From Halomonas sp. SpR8 (GTDB lineage Bacteria; Pseudomonadota; Gammaproteobacteria; Pseudomonadales; Halomonadaceae), in assembly GCF_031010195.1 (NCBI RefSeq), contig NZ_JAUAMC010000007.1:223052-287051 (forward strand): a DNA stretch of 64,000 nt, in the 5' to 3' direction. The translations under genes and the position numbers were made by a program. The notes beneath the pieces were generated by a model that saw only the letters and a program-made list of their open reading frames with translations, did not search any database and had not been told where the DNA came from. This document shows positions 24,518 to 34,345 of this stretch, piece after piece. Every line of letters starts with the position of its first letter. Position 1 is the stretch's first letter.

Positions 24518-25528
24518 ATGACTCAACCGTTAGGCCCGGTCATGCTCGACCTTGAAGGCCCGAAATTGACGGCCTCAGAAAAGCGTTTGTTGCTTGAACC
24601 GACGGTAGGGGGCGTCATTTTGTTTGCCCGTAATGTCGAGGACGGGTATCAAGTGCGCCAACTGTGTAGTGACATTCGCCGTGTACGAGCTGATTTGTTG
24701 CTTGCCGTTGACCAGGAAGGCGGCCGTGTTCAGCGCATTAAAAAGGGCTTAACCCGTCTCCCTGCGATGGCGCGCATTGGCGAGTGCTATCGCACTAACC
24801 CTGAAGATGGTCTGGCATTAGCAAAAGATGCTGGCTGGCTACTGGGGATGGAAATGGCGGCCTGTGGGCTGGACCTGAGTTTTGCCCCTGTGTTGGATGT
24901 AGAGAGCGGTATATCCAGTGTGATTGGCGATCGAAGCTTTAGCAGCGATCCCCAGCATGTAGCACAGCTGGGTAGTGCGTTTATCCAAGGGCTTCACGAT
25001 GCTGGCATGGCTGCTGTCGGCAAGCACTTCCCTGGCCATGGCGGTGTTGCCGCCGACTCTCATGTGGCCCTGCCGGTGGATGACCGCCCTCTAGAGGTGA
25101 TTAAACACCACGATCTTGTGCCGTTCACCCATTTAGCCGCGCAGCTAGAAGGGGTCATGCCTGCTCACGTGATTTATAGTGCTTTTGATACGCGCCCAGC
25201 AGGTTTTTCACCAAGCTGGCTAGGTATGCTGCGTGAGTCGTTGGGTTTCAAAGGCTGTGTGTTTTCTGATGATTTAAGTATGGCGGGCGCTCATGAAGCG
25301 GGTGACCCCAAAGCACGTGCCCAGGCGGCGCTGGCAGCAGGCTGCGATATGCTGCTGGTGTGTAACGACCGAGCCGCCGCGCTTGATGTGATGGAGGCGT
25401 GTCAAGGTATTAATACCAAGCGTCCTGCCAAACTGCGTTATAGCCGTGCGCGGCCTGACCTTGATGCGTTAAGCGCGCTGGGCCGTTGGCGTCGTGCTCA
25501 CGCTAAGTTAGAAGCGCTGGCGGGTTAG
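24518..25528 (+). CDS. nagZ: Beta-N-acetylhexosaminidase NagZ (GH3)
   Basis: NagZ is a cytoplasmic enzyme that removes GlcNAc from anhydromuropeptides in cell-wall recycling. The 336-aa single TIM-barrel shows the GH3 NagZ segment VGKHFPGHGGVAADSHVALP, with the Asp-His acid/base dyad. The nucleophile Asp lies in FSDDLSMAGA, and AVDQEGGRVQR is near residue 65. Length matches E. coli NagZ (341). It directly follows the transpeptidase gene, and both act on peptidoglycan. The ribosome site is weak. Confidence 0.94.
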   Translation: MTQPLGPVMLDLEGPKLTASEKRLLLEPTVGGVILFARNVEDGYQVRQLCSDIRRVRADLLLAVDQEGGRVQRIKKGLTRLPAMARIGECYRTNPEDGLALAKDAGWLLGMEMAACGLDLSFAPVLDVESGISSVIGDRSFSSDPQHVAQLGSAFIQGLHDAGMAAVGKHFPGHGGVAADSHVALPVDDRPLEVIKHHDLVPFTHLAAQLEGVMPAHVIYSAFDTRPAGFSPSWLGMLRESLGFKGCVFSDDLSMAGAHEAGDPKARAQAALAAGCDMLLVCNDRAAALDVMEACQGINTKRPAKLRYSRARPDLDALSALGRWRRAHAKLEALAG

Positions 25529-25597
25529 ACAACGCGCGACGCTATATAAATACTTGTTTACCTCAATGAAATTGATACCCCGCTCTGGAGTTGGTAG

Positions 25598-26176
25598 ATG
25601 TCAAAGTTGGATAAAGAGGCGTTAGAGTCGTTGGACTCAATGCGTGAGTTGATGGATAACGCCGACTGTTTGATTTCGCAGCACGAGGTAGAGCGGGCAC
25701 TTGATCGCATGGCGGAAGAGATTACTCGGGATTTAGGTGATAAGCTGCCGGTATTTTACTGCGTCATGAACGGTGGCTTGATTACCACGGGCCACTTGCT
25801 TACCCGTTTAGGCTTTCCACTGGAAGTCGACTATTTGCATGCCACGCGTTACCGCAACGAGCTACGTGGTGGCGAGCTTTTTTGGCGGGTTTCTCCCGAA
25901 GTGCCGATGGCCGGTCGTCATGTGGTTATCGTCGATGACATCTTAGACGAAGGCGCTACTCTGGCGGCGATTTTGGCTTACTGTGAAGAAGCTCAGGCGG
26001 CGAGTATCACGACCGCCGTGCTGGTCGATAAGCAGCACGACCGTAAAGCAGTGCCTGGTTTGAAGGCCGACTACTGCAGCTTGGAAGTCGCCGACCGCTA
26101 TGTGTTTGGCTTTGGGATGGATTACAAAGGCTACTGGCGCAACGCCCCGGGTATTTTTGCACCCAAAGGCATGTAA
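25598..26176 (+). CDS. hpt: Hypoxanthine-guanine phosphoribosyltransferase (Hpt)
   Basis: This 192-aa PRTase has the metal/PRPP motif VVIVDDILDEGATLAAIL near residue 110 and the base-binding stretch DRYVFGFGMDYKGYWRNAPGIF near the C-terminus, as in the bacterial HGPRT group. FYCVMNGGLITTGHL is the other PRPP contact. It turns hypoxanthine or guanine into IMP or GMP. It is the third purine PRTase in the window besides apt and gpt, here next to nagZ. GGAG lies 8 nt before the ATG. It is convergent with ppsR. Confidence 0.88.
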   Translation: MSKLDKEALESLDSMRELMDNADCLISQHEVERALDRMAEEITRDLGDKLPVFYCVMNGGLITTGHLLTRLGFPLEVDYLHATRYRNELRGGELFWRVSPEVPMAGRHVVIVDDILDEGATLAAILAYCEEAQAASITTAVLVDKQHDRKAVPGLKADYCSLEVADRYVFGFGMDYKGYWRNAPGIFAPKGM

Positions 26177-26203
26177 GCTTGAATAGCTAGCGATTTACCC
26201 TGC

Positions 26204-27037
26204 TTAGCGGGGCGAAAAGCGCCTCGCTAAGCCGGTTTCAGCAATCATGCGGGTAGAAATTTCCTCGACAGAAAAGCGCGTCGCATCGATAAACGGTATG
26301 TGCATAGTGCGATAGAGTGACTCTGCTTGCTCTACCTCTTGAAGGCACTGATCCATTGAGCTATAGCGGCTATTGGGGCGACGCTCGTTGCGTATCGCCG
26401 ACAAGCGTCGCGCATCAATCGTTAAGCCAAACAGCTTTTGCCGATGAGGCACTAGTGCCTTGGGTAGTTTCAACATACCATCTTCATCTAAATCGTCTTC
26501 CGTCAGCGGGTAGTTAGCCGCCCGAATACCAAACTGCAGCGCCAGATAGAGCGAAGTAGGGGTTTTGCCACAGCGCGAAACGCCGACCAGAATAATATCT
26601 GCTTTATCGTATTGGTGAGTGCGCGCGCCATCGTCGTTATCTAGCGCGAAGTGCACGGAGTGGATGCGATCCATATAGACGTCATCGCTGCCAATCGAGT
26701 GAGTGCGACCCACGCTATAGGATGAGTGCGTCTCCAGCTCCTGCTCCAGAGGTTCGAGGAATGTTGAAAAAATATCGACTTTGAATCCCGATGCTTGACG
26801 AATAACATCGCGAATTTGTTGGTCAACAATGGTGTCGATGATGATTGGACGATACCCGTCCCGATCAGCCGTCGCTTCAATGATGGACGCCAGCGCCTGG
26901 GCTTTTTCTACCGTATCGATGTAGGGCTTGGTCTGCATATCGATATCGACATCGCTGAATTGGGCTAGCAAGCTGCGCCCCAAGCTTTCCGCTGTGATGC
27001 CGGTACCATCAGAAATAAAAAAAGCCGTGCGCGTCAT
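26204..27037 (-). CDS. ppsR: PEP synthase regulatory protein PpsR (kinase-pyrophosphorylase, DUF299)
   Basis: PpsR is a bifunctional enzyme that inactivates PEP synthase by ADP-dependent threonine phosphorylation and reactivates it by phosphate-dependent dephosphorylation. The 277 aa start [19 protein letters not shown] and contain the P-loop-like [15 protein letters not shown] near residue 155, both family signatures. The start at 27037 is used; a 19-residue upstream extension has no homologous look. It is divergent from ppsA, its target, a common arrangement. Confidence 0.94.
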   Translation of the reverse strand: MTRTAFFISDGTGITAESLGRSLLAQFSDVDIDMQTKPYIDTVEKAQALASIIEATADRDGYRPIIIDTIVDQQIRDVIRQASGFKVDIFSTFLEPLEQELETHSSYSVGRTHSIGSDDVYMDRIHSVHFALDNDDGARTHQYDKADIILVGVSRCGKTPTSLYLALQFGIRAANYPLTEDDLDEDGMLKLPKALVPHRQKLFGLTIDARRLSAIRNERRPNSRYSSMDQCLQEVEQAESLYRTMHIPFIDATRFSVEEISTRMIAETGLARRFSPR

Positions 27038-27364
27038 AACAAAATCCACCCGTGAATAGTTCAGCACATTGTGTGCCGAGCGATTGGTCAGCACAACTGA
27101 TCTGTGCAGCTAAACGGACCAACTTAACAGTCCAGGTTATCTGGGAAGCTCAGTCCAATATCACAACGGATAATGCGGCTGACTACATAAGTGGTCAAAA
27201 AAAGCCTGCTGTTGTAAAAATCCTCCACTCTGTTCGCTATTAGACCAATGGCGAATGCATTGCCGCGGTGCTAGGGTGTCCTAGTGAGTTATCCATGGCC
27301 CATTGTCTATGCCCTTAGTGGCTTTATGAGTGGCCGTGCCGATGTCTAAGAGCGAGGGGGTTAC
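27038..27364. other. ppsR/ppsA divergent regulatory region
   Basis: This 327-nt gap has no supported gene. It holds a CTAGG/CCTAG hairpin (27271-27284) and a near-palindrome GGCGAATGCATTGCC (27250-27264) within 115 nt of the ppsA start. No convincing sigma-70 pair or known operator was found. Confidence 0.5.
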
Positions 27365-29740
27365 GTGGAAGAGTACATTCTGTGGTTCGACCAATTGGGC
27401 ATGGACGACGTCGAACGCGTAGGTGGTAAGAACGCTTCGCTGGGTGAAATGATCTCTAATCTGTCCGATGCTGGCGTGACGGTTCCCGGTGGCTTTGCTA
27501 CCACCGCCCATGCTTACCGCGAATTTCTCTCTCATGAAGGGTTGAATGAGCGTATTAATGCTACTTTGGCTCGTCTGGACGTAGACGATGTCAAGGCCTT
27601 GGCAGAAGCTGGCCGTGACATTCGCCAATGGATCATCGACACGCCGTTACCCCCTACGTTTGAAGCAGCCCTACGCGATGCCTACGGACTGCTGCAGCAA
27701 CAGCATCCCCAGTTAAAAGTCGCCGTGCGCAGCTCGGCGACGGCAGAGGATCTACCCGACGCTTCTTTTGCGGGTCAGCAGGAAACTTTTCTTAATATTG
27801 AAGGTTTCGACAATATTAAGCGTGCGGTGCACGAAGTATTTGCCTCACTCTTTAATGATCGCGCTATTTCCTACCGCGTGCATCGCGGCTATGCCCATGA
27901 GAATGTCGCTTTGTCCGCAGGCGTGCAGAAGATGGTGCGCTCTGAGACCGGCGCGGCAGGTGTCATGTTTACATTAGATACCGAATCCGGCTTTAAGGAT
28001 GCCGTTTTTGTTACTGGTTCCTGGGGCTTGGGCGAGACCGTGGTGCAGGGCGCCGTTAACCCTGACGAGTTCTATGTACACAAACCGACCCTGGCGGCGG
28101 GCCGTCCAGCGGTGCTGCGCCGCAACCTAGGCTCCAAACTGATCAAGATGGTTTATGGCCAGGACGCCAGCGCGGGTAAATCGGTGGAAACTGTCGATGT
28201 ACCCCATAGCGACCGTGGTCGTTTCTGTATCAATGATCAGCAGGTGATGGACCTGGCCCGTCAGGCGATGACCATTGAGGAGCACTATCAGCGGCCTATG
28301 GATATTGAGTGGGCGCTGGATGGCGATGACGGCAAGCTGTATATCGTTCAGGCGCGTCCTGAAACGGTGGTCTCTCAGCAGGAGGGCGGCAAGCTTGAGC
28401 GGTTCCAACTGCGCGAAAAGGGGCGCACGCTGATTACCGGAAGGGCGATTGGTCAGCGCATTGGGCGTGGTACCGTGAAAGTGGTGCTCAGCCCTGACGA
28501 CATGGATAAGATTCACGACGGCGATATTCTGGTCACCGATATGACCGACCCAGATTGGGAGCCGATCATGAAGCGGGCCTCCGCGATCGTTACCAATCGC
28601 GGTGGGCGTACCTGCCATGCGGCGATCATTGCCCGCGAGCTAGGAATTCCAGCGGTGGTCGGGTGTGGTGACGCGACGACCCAATTGAAGGAGGGTATCG
28701 ACGTCACGGTTTCGTGCGCGGAAGGCGACACCGGAAATGTGTATGAGGGGCTGCTGGAGTTTGAGTGCAAAGTCTCCAGTGTCGATGCAATGCCTGAAAT
28801 CCCCTTCAAAATCATGATGAATGTGGGCAACCCTGATCGCGCTTTTGGTTTTGCCAGTTTGCCCCACGCAGGCGTCGGTTTGGCGCGACTCGAATTTATC
28901 ATTAACCGCATGATCGGCGTTCATCCCAAAGCGCTGTTGGAGTACGACACGCTGCCGGTGGATTTACAGCAGGTAATCGATCTGCGTACTGCGGGCTATA
29001 GCGACCCAGTCAGTTTCTATGTCGATAAATTGGTCGAAGGTATCTCCACACTAGCCGCTGCGTTCCATCCCCAGCGTGTCATCGTGCGGCTATCGGACTT
29101 CAAATCCAACGAATACGAAAACCTGATTGGCGGCAAGCTCTATGAACCGGGTGAAGAGAACCCCATGTTGGGCTTCCGGGGGGCGTCGCGTTACATTTCA
29201 GAGGCTTTCCGTCCCTGTTTTGAGCTTGAGTGTCGTGCTCTGAAGCGGGTGCGCGAAGAGATGGGCTTTGAGAATATCGAAATCATGGTGCCCTTTGTGC
29301 GTACCACCGACGAAGCGCGGGAGGTGGTAGACCTGTTGGCAGCGAACGGTTTGGAGCGTGGCGGCCCGACCGGGTTAAAAGTAATTATGATGTGCGAGCT
29401 GCCCGCCAACGCTTTGCTGGCTGATGAGTTCCTAGAGTATTTTGATGGCTTCTCCATTGGTTCAAACGATCTGACTCAGCTAACGCTAGGCCTGGATCGT
29501 GACTCGGGTATCGTGGCGCACCTGTTTGACGAGCGTAATGGGGCAGTCAAAAAACTGCTGGCCATGGCAATTCAAGCCTGTAAAGCAAAGGGGAAATATG
29601 TCGGTATTTGCGGGCAGGGGCCGTCTGATCATCCCGATCTGGCTAAATGGTTGATGGAGCAGGGTATCGATTCTGTGTCACTCAATCCCGACGCGGTATT
29701 GGAAACCTGGTTTATGCTCGCAGGACAAAAAATCGAGTAG
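27365..29740 (+). CDS. ppsA: Phosphoenolpyruvate synthase PpsA
   Basis: PpsA makes PEP, AMP and phosphate from pyruvate and ATP for gluconeogenesis. The 791 aa equal the E. coli length. The ATP-grasp N-domain ([20 protein letters not shown] near residue 120) is followed by the phosphohistidine domain with [20 protein letters not shown] near 415. The C-terminal PEP-binding barrel has its catalytic Cys in [12 protein letters not shown] near 745. The start codon is GTG, with GAGGGGG 5-6 nt upstream. It is divergent from its regulator ppsR. Confidence 0.97.
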   Translation: MEEYILWFDQLGMDDVERVGGKNASLGEMISNLSDAGVTVPGGFATTAHAYREFLSHEGLNERINATLARLDVDDVKALAEAGRDIRQWIIDTPLPPTFEAALRDAYGLLQQQHPQLKVAVRSSATAEDLPDASFAGQQETFLNIEGFDNIKRAVHEVFASLFNDRAISYRVHRGYAHENVALSAGVQKMVRSETGAAGVMFTLDTESGFKDAVFVTGSWGLGETVVQGAVNPDEFYVHKPTLAAGRPAVLRRNLGSKLIKMVYGQDASAGKSVETVDVPHSDRGRFCINDQQVMDLARQAMTIEEHYQRPMDIEWALDGDDGKLYIVQARPETVVSQQEGGKLERFQLREKGRTLITGRAIGQRIGRGTVKVVLSPDDMDKIHDGDILVTDMTDPDWEPIMKRASAIVTNRGGRTCHAAIIARELGIPAVVGCGDATTQLKEGIDVTVSCAEGDTGNVYEGLLEFECKVSSVDAMPEIPFKIMMNVGNPDRAFGFASLPHAGVGLARLEFIINRMIGVHPKALLEYDTLPVDLQQVIDLRTAGYSDPVSFYVDKLVEGISTLAAAFHPQRVIVRLSDFKSNEYENLIGGKLYEPGEENPMLGFRGASRYISEAFRPCFELECRALKRVREEMGFENIEIMVPFVRTTDEAREVVDLLAANGLERGGPTGLKVIMMCELPANALLADEFLEYFDGFSIGSNDLTQLTLGLDRDSGIVAHLFDERNGAVKKLLAMAIQACKAKGKYVGICGQGPSDHPDLAKWLMEQGIDSVSLNPDAVLETWFMLAGQKIE

Positions 29741-29761
29741 TTATATTTATTTTGACTAATT

Positions 29762-29786
29762 TACGCCCGGCCATTGTGCCGGGCGT
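29762..29786 (+). terminator. Probable intrinsic terminator after ppsA
   Basis: ACGCCCGGC / GCCGGGCGT form a 9-bp GC-rich stem with a 6-7-nt loop, 22 nt after the ppsA stop. A T-rich stretch (TGATGTTTTTA) follows after a few bases. Confidence 0.75.
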
Positions 29787-29879
29787 TGATGTTTTTATAG
29801 GCTACTCTGTTGTAGTTGGTTTTACGGTTTTAAAAATAACCAGATTCTGATGTTTCACAAGTCGCGGGAGAACGCTGTG

Positions 29880-31670
29880 ATGTCCCCAAAACGGGTTAAG
29901 TTTGCGCTGCCAAGTTTGCTGGTTTTACCGCTTTATAGCTGGGGGTTTAGCTATGAGGCGCCCTCCATTTCCCCTGAAAGTGAGTCGGGCTATGAAGAGA
30001 AGCCCGGTTGGTCAGCTGAGTCGTTTGCTGTGGCTGCAGCTAATCCGCTGGCGACCGATGCGGGTTATCAGGTGCTCAAAGCCGGTGGTAATGCCATCGA
30101 TGCCGCCATAGCGGTACAGATGGTGCTGAATTTGGTTGAGCCGCAATCGAGCGGTATTGGTGGTGGTGCATTTTTGATGCACTACGACGGCGAGGATGTT
30201 CGTGCCTATGACGGTCGCGAAACCGCACCGCAAGGCGTTACCGGTGAGCTATTTCTAGAAAATGGCGAGCCTTTGACATTCAACGACGCGGTCGCAAGTG
30301 GTCTTTCGGTAGGCGTGCCCGGCACGCTGAGGATGCTTGAAAAAGCGCACGCTGAGCACGGTGAGTTAGCCTGGGAAGAGTTGTTCACGCCAGCGATTAC
30401 TTTGGCGGAAAAGGGCTTTGCTGTTAGCAATCGGTTGCATACCAGCCTTGCCAGCGATGAGTTTCTGTCGGAAGACGCTTTGGCGAGCAAATTTTATTAC
30501 GATGCTGAAGGCGAACCCATCGCCGTGGGTGAAACGCTCAAAAACCCTGCCTTGGCAGAAGTTTTCCGCCGCGTGGCAACGCAAGGCAGTGCCGCTCTCT
30601 ATGAAGGCGCAGTGGCAGAAGATATTGTCCAGCGGGTGCAAAATCACCCTAAGCGCCCAGGTAGTTTAACGGTTGAGGACATGAGCGGTTATGAGGCGCT
30701 TGATCGTGAACCGATTTGCACTCCCTGGCAGCAGTGGGAAGTGTGCGGTTTTCCCCCGCCTTCTTCGGGGCATCTCACTGTAATGCAGATTTTGGGTATG
30801 CTTGACCAACAGCCGATGCTTGAAGCGCCGTTAGATAATGGCGTTTCAAGCAGCGGGTGGCTACATCAGTTTTTAGAGGCTTCACGTTTGGCGTTTGCTG
30901 ATCGAGGCCGCTACATAGCCGATCCTGATTTTGTCGAGGCGCCGGGCGGTGACTGGTCGTCGATGCTGGCTCCCGCATATCTAGAGCAACGCAGTGCCCT
31001 GATTAAAGAGATGAGCATGGGTGACAGCGCTGAACCGGGCAACCCTGGTGAGCTGGCCGTTAGTTGGGCTAGTCAGCCAGAACAGCCTGAGTACGGTACC
31101 AGCCATATCAGTATTATCGATGAGGATGGTAATTCGGTTGCCATGACTACCACCATCGAGCAGGCGTTTGGTTCGCGGATTCTTTCGGATGGAGGGACAG
31201 GTCTAGCCGGTGGTTTCTTGCTTAATAACGAGCTCACCGATTTCTCGTTTGAGCCTGAAGTGGATGGCGCACCGGTCGCTAACCGAGTGGAGCCTGGTAA
31301 GCGGCCGCGTTCCAGCATGAGCCCCACGCTGGTGTTTGATCAGGAAAGCGGTGAGTTAGTGGCGAGCTTGGGGTCACCCGGTGGTGCGGCGATTATTCAC
31401 TACACCGCTCGTACGCTATTAGCGCTGCGTGATTGGGGGCTGAGTGCACAGGAGGCGCTGAATCTTCCCCATGCGATTACGCTAGGCGGCGATGTGTTTG
31501 TCGAAGAAGGACGTTTTCCTGAAACAACCATCGACGCGCTGCGCGAACGAGGCCACACGGTGAGCGAACGTGAGCTAACCAGCGGCCTTCAGGCAATCAT
31601 GCGCCTTAAAGACGGCACTCTGTTTGGTGGGGCTGACCCGCGGCGTGAGGGCGTGGTGATGGGCGATTAA
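29880..31670 (+). CDS. ggt: Gamma-glutamyltransferase (glutathione hydrolase) Ggt
   Basis: Ggt is an N-terminal-nucleophile hydrolase that cleaves the gamma-glutamyl bond of glutathione in the periplasm. The 596-aa precursor opens with a hydrophobic signal region (VKFALPSLLVLPLYSWGFS). AANPLATDAGYQVLKAGGNAIDAA and SSGIGGGAFLMHYDG are in the large subunit. The autoprocessing Thr (T407 in YGTSHISIIDEDGN) starts the small subunit, which has the GSRILSDGGTGL and RPRSSMSPTLVF segments. The ATG at 29880 follows GGGAG; an in-frame ATG at 29850 is less likely. It is convergent with the GDPD gene, 7 nt apart. Confidence 0.93.
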   Translation: MSPKRVKFALPSLLVLPLYSWGFSYEAPSISPESESGYEEKPGWSAESFAVAAANPLATDAGYQVLKAGGNAIDAAIAVQMVLNLVEPQSSGIGGGAFLMHYDGEDVRAYDGRETAPQGVTGELFLENGEPLTFNDAVASGLSVGVPGTLRMLEKAHAEHGELAWEELFTPAITLAEKGFAVSNRLHTSLASDEFLSEDALASKFYYDAEGEPIAVGETLKNPALAEVFRRVATQGSAALYEGAVAEDIVQRVQNHPKRPGSLTVEDMSGYEALDREPICTPWQQWEVCGFPPPSSGHLTVMQILGMLDQQPMLEAPLDNGVSSSGWLHQFLEASRLAFADRGRYIADPDFVEAPGGDWSSMLAPAYLEQRSALIKEMSMGDSAEPGNPGELAVSWASQPEQPEYGTSHISIIDEDGNSVAMTTTIEQAFGSRILSDGGTGLAGGFLLNNELTDFSFEPEVDGAPVANRVEPGKRPRSSMSPTLVFDQESGELVASLGSPGGAAIIHYTARTLLALRDWGLSAQEALNLPHAITLGGDVFVEEGRFPETTIDALRERGHTVSERELTSGLQAIMRLKDGTLFGGADPRREGVVMGD

Positions 31671-31677
31671 GTCAATC

Positions 31678-33570
31678 CTATTGGCGCAGCCAGTTGCGCA
31701 GCTTCACCAGCATTAACGCACCGTCGCTTAATTCGCGGCGGTCATGAATAAGTTCGGTTAAGCGATCTGGGTAGTCGGTAATGATTGCATCGACACCCAG
31801 ATCGATCAGCGTCGACATTCGGGCGCGATCATTGACTGTCCAGGCGTGTATTTCGTAGCCATATAGGCGCGCTAAGCGTATTTCCCCTTGCGTGATACGG
31901 TTATGCCGTAGACCCAGTGCATCAAAGTCGCGCCGATCCAGTGTGCCGGGCAGAATAAGCTGGGCCAGTAAGGTAACGCGCAGCGCTGGCGCGTGGTCAT
32001 TAAGGTATTCCAACAGTGATGGCGACATGGTGGCCATACGCATGTCCATTAGCGCATTAGGGAAACCGCAAGCCGTATAACCGTCGAAAGCGCTTTGTTG
32101 GGTCGCCCAGCAGCGATAGCGCACGTCACTCTCTGCATTCAAGGCGTCAATAACGGCATCGGCCAAGGCCTGCTCTTGGCCTGGTAGAGGCTTGATATCA
32201 ATCATTAACCCCGCTTTGCCACGAACGCTTTTGAGTGCCTCGTCCAAGCCGGGAATGTTCTCGCCTTGAAAAGCATCGCCAAACCAACTGCCTACATCGA
32301 ATTGGCTAAGTTGCTCTCGGGTCAGTTCTCCAAACTCGCGATTATCGCCGGTTAACCGTGCCATGCTGCGGTCATGATAGAGCATTACCTGGTGGTCGCT
32401 GCTCAAACGCACGTCAATTTCAATATAGTCAGCGCCATCGATCAGCGACTGCTCCAACGCGGCCAGGGTATTTTCAGGCGCCACCATGGAACTGCCGCGA
32501 TGAGCAATGACTGCGACGTTGTCGCGTATTTCAAAGCTATTCAGAATCCACCACGCTTGAAGGCCGGCAAAAATAAGCACACTGAGTTCAACCGCCCAGG
32601 CCAGTTTGCCTGCGTTAATGTCCCCAGCAGGAGCCGCTGGGCGGGGTTCGCTGTGGGCCAACTGCATATACAGACAGGCGGAAAGCAGCGCATTGGCGGC
32701 AATACCGATAAAAGTAATGGCCAGAGTGACCAGCACATAGCCGAGTAAGTAGGCGAGCATCGCCGGGATAAGCACGGCATTATGCTCAGGTAGCCACCAC
32801 AGCAGCGGCGTAAATAGCCGGTCAAACAGTAGTGTCACCAACAGCGGCAAACTGACAATCAGCACTAAGAGTAGAAGCACCGCAGCGCCAATGGAGCGAC
32901 GCCAGCCTCGAGTCAGGGTTACGCTGCGTTTGAGTGCCTGCCACGGGTTGCTGCGTTCAAGGGCTACTAGGGGCAGCGCTAGTAGCCAACGCAGGTAGAG
33001 CCATGCCGCTGCCCACATCCAGGCGATAATTAGCGGCAGTGCGCAGGCAATGAAATACCACAGTGCGGGAGGGCGCACACGTTGTAGATAGTAGGGGTCT
33101 ATACCGCTTAGCCAGATATCGTAAAGCCATGCCAGCCCGGTCATAAAGGGGGCCAGCAGTAATAAGTGGGTGCCTACCTGGAGTATGACCAGGCCCGTTA
33201 GAGCAGGCAGCCGTCGGGTGCTCAGCCAGAGTGCTTCGAGGGCTAGCCGATAGTGGTTGTCGCGGGGCCTGACGGCCACCTGCAGCATGCCCGCCTGCTG
33301 CCAGTAAATAATCACAAAAGTGAACCCAAGACCTACCAGCATGCCGACCAGTCCCAGCGGGCTGAAGAGTAGCGCAATCAACTCGCCGTTGGTGACCACG
33401 GTGCGGTTGAGCTGGGCCAGTAGTCCACGCGTCACCCAGGTGATCGCTGGCAGCAGTAAGGCTGAGGCGAGTAGGGTAAAAAATAGGTGGTAGGCGATCA
33501 GTGGGCGAAGATGATCGCGCAACGTGCGTAGTAAGGCAGAGCCAAGGTAGGTCAAAGGCTGCATCGTCAT
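31678..33570 (-). CDS. Glycerophosphodiester phosphodiesterase with N-terminal membrane domain
   Basis: The protein has 630 aa. Residues about 1-330 are a membrane region with several helices, of the type found fused to some GDPDs. Residues about 355-610 form a GDPD TIM barrel with VIAHRGSSMVAPENTLAA, DYIEIDVRLSSDHQVMLYHD, GLMIDIKPLPG and the terminal WTVNDRARMSTLIDLGVDAIITDYPD. It hydrolyses glycerophosphodiesters to glycerol-3-phosphate and an alcohol, or acts on membrane lipid headgroups. The start is uncertain: ATGs at 33570 and 33564 lack a clear ribosome site, and a strong hairpin (33585-33628) lies just upstream. It is convergent with ggt. Confidence 0.88.
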   Translation of the reverse strand: MTMQPLTYLGSALLRTLRDHLRPLIAYHLFFTLLASALLLPAITWVTRGLLAQLNRTVVTNGELIALLFSPLGLVGMLVGLGFTFVIIYWQQAGMLQVAVRPRDNHYRLALEALWLSTRRLPALTGLVILQVGTHLLLLAPFMTGLAWLYDIWLSGIDPYYLQRVRPPALWYFIACALPLIIAWMWAAAWLYLRWLLALPLVALERSNPWQALKRSVTLTRGWRRSIGAAVLLLLVLIVSLPLLVTLLFDRLFTPLLWWLPEHNAVLIPAMLAYLLGYVLVTLAITFIGIAANALLSACLYMQLAHSEPRPAAPAGDINAGKLAWAVELSVLIFAGLQAWWILNSFEIRDNVAVIAHRGSSMVAPENTLAALEQSLIDGADYIEIDVRLSSDHQVMLYHDRSMARLTGDNREFGELTREQLSQFDVGSWFGDAFQGENIPGLDEALKSVRGKAGLMIDIKPLPGQEQALADAVIDALNAESDVRYRCWATQQSAFDGYTACGFPNALMDMRMATMSPSLLEYLNDHAPALRVTLLAQLILPGTLDRRDFDALGLRHNRITQGEIRLARLYGYEIHAWTVNDRARMSTLIDLGVDAIITDYPDRLTELIHDRRELSDGALMLVKLRNWLRQ

Positions 33571-33584
33571 TAAACGGTAAGGAT

Positions 33585-33628
33585 GAGCCACCAGGGTGGC
33601 AGTAACCGCCACACCTGGCAAGGGGCTC
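33585..33628. other. Large hairpin between rraA and the GDPD gene
   Basis: The inner stem CCAGGGTGGC / GCCAC-A-CCTGG (10 bp, one bulge, 7-nt loop) is extended by GAGCC/GGCTC at its base. No T run follows on either strand. Its base lies about 14 nt upstream of the first GDPD ATG, where a ribosome site is expected. Confidence 0.7.
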
Positions 33629-33663
33629 TATTTAAAACAAACTTCGTCAATACAACGTTGTTG

Positions 33664-34158
33664 TTAAGCAAGCAGCAGCTCATGCTCAGCAACAATAATG
33701 CCGTTGTTATCTGCGTACAGCCACTGGCCGGGCCGCAGGGTGACACCGGCAAAGGTGACATCCATATCACGCTGTCCTTCGCCGCGTTTTTCACTTTTGC
33801 GCGGGTGGCTGCCCAGCGCCTGAACCCCGATCGGTAGGGTGGCGAGTATATCCACATCGCGCACGCAGCCGTACATGACGACGCCCGCCCAGCCGTTGGC
33901 AACGGCCTGCTCGGCGAGCATATCGCCCAGCATGGCGCAGCGGTGTGAACCTCCCGCATCAACCACCAGCACCGCGCCGTTGCCCGCCTCGGCGACAGCT
34001 TGCTTCACCATTGAGTTATCTTCAAAGCACTTTATCGTACGAATAGGGCCATAAAAGGCGTCAAGGCCGCCAAAGTTGGCAAACAAGGGTTCAAGTACTG
34101 CCACTTCTGGATGTGCATCGCAGAGATCGGGCGTCACTATTTCAATCGAGTCCGTCAT
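33664..34158 (-). CDS. rraA: Ribonuclease E activity regulator RraA
   Basis: RraA is a trimeric protein that binds RNase E and masks its activity. The 164 aa contain the family core [36 protein letters not shown] and [14 protein letters not shown] near the C-terminus. Members of the same fold include HMG aldolases, but the length and motif set agree with RraA. Two ATGs (34161, 34158); GGAGCAC gives better spacing to the second. It lies upstream of the GDPD gene and downstream of acnB on the same strand, behind the acnB terminator. Confidence 0.9.
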   Translation of the reverse strand: MTDSIEIVTPDLCDAHPEVAVLEPLFANFGGLDAFYGPIRTIKCFEDNSMVKQAVAEAGNGAVLVVDAGGSHRCAMLGDMLAEQAVANGWAGVVMYGCVRDVDILATLPIGVQALGSHPRKSEKRGEGQRDMDVTFAGVTLRPGQWLYADNNGIIVAEHELLLA

Positions 34159-34213
34159 CATGTGCTCCGTTTAGAGTGTTTAGTGTCAGCATAGGCAGCT
34201 AACCGGGCCGTGC

Positions 34214-34252
34214 AAAAAAAACGCCCCGCCCTGTAGAACAGTGGCGGGGCGT
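34214..34252 (-). terminator. Intrinsic terminator after acnB
   Basis: Read on the minus strand, ACGCCCCGCC / GGCGGGGCGT is followed by eight T residues, about 95 nt after the acnB stop. The loop contains a further CTGT/ACAG pairing. Confidence 0.92.
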
Positions 34253-34345
34253 TCGGTCATCGACTCAGAAGATGCGACGGGTCACATCGTCTGCGATGGT
34301 GCGAGCATCGGCGATGGGGCGGTCTCTCTCAAGTGCTTAACAAGC

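Noticed and set aside
29850..29879. Earlier ATG start for gamma-glutamyltransferase at 29850
   Set aside because: It would put ten polar residues before the signal peptide; GGGAG upstream of 29880 fits better.
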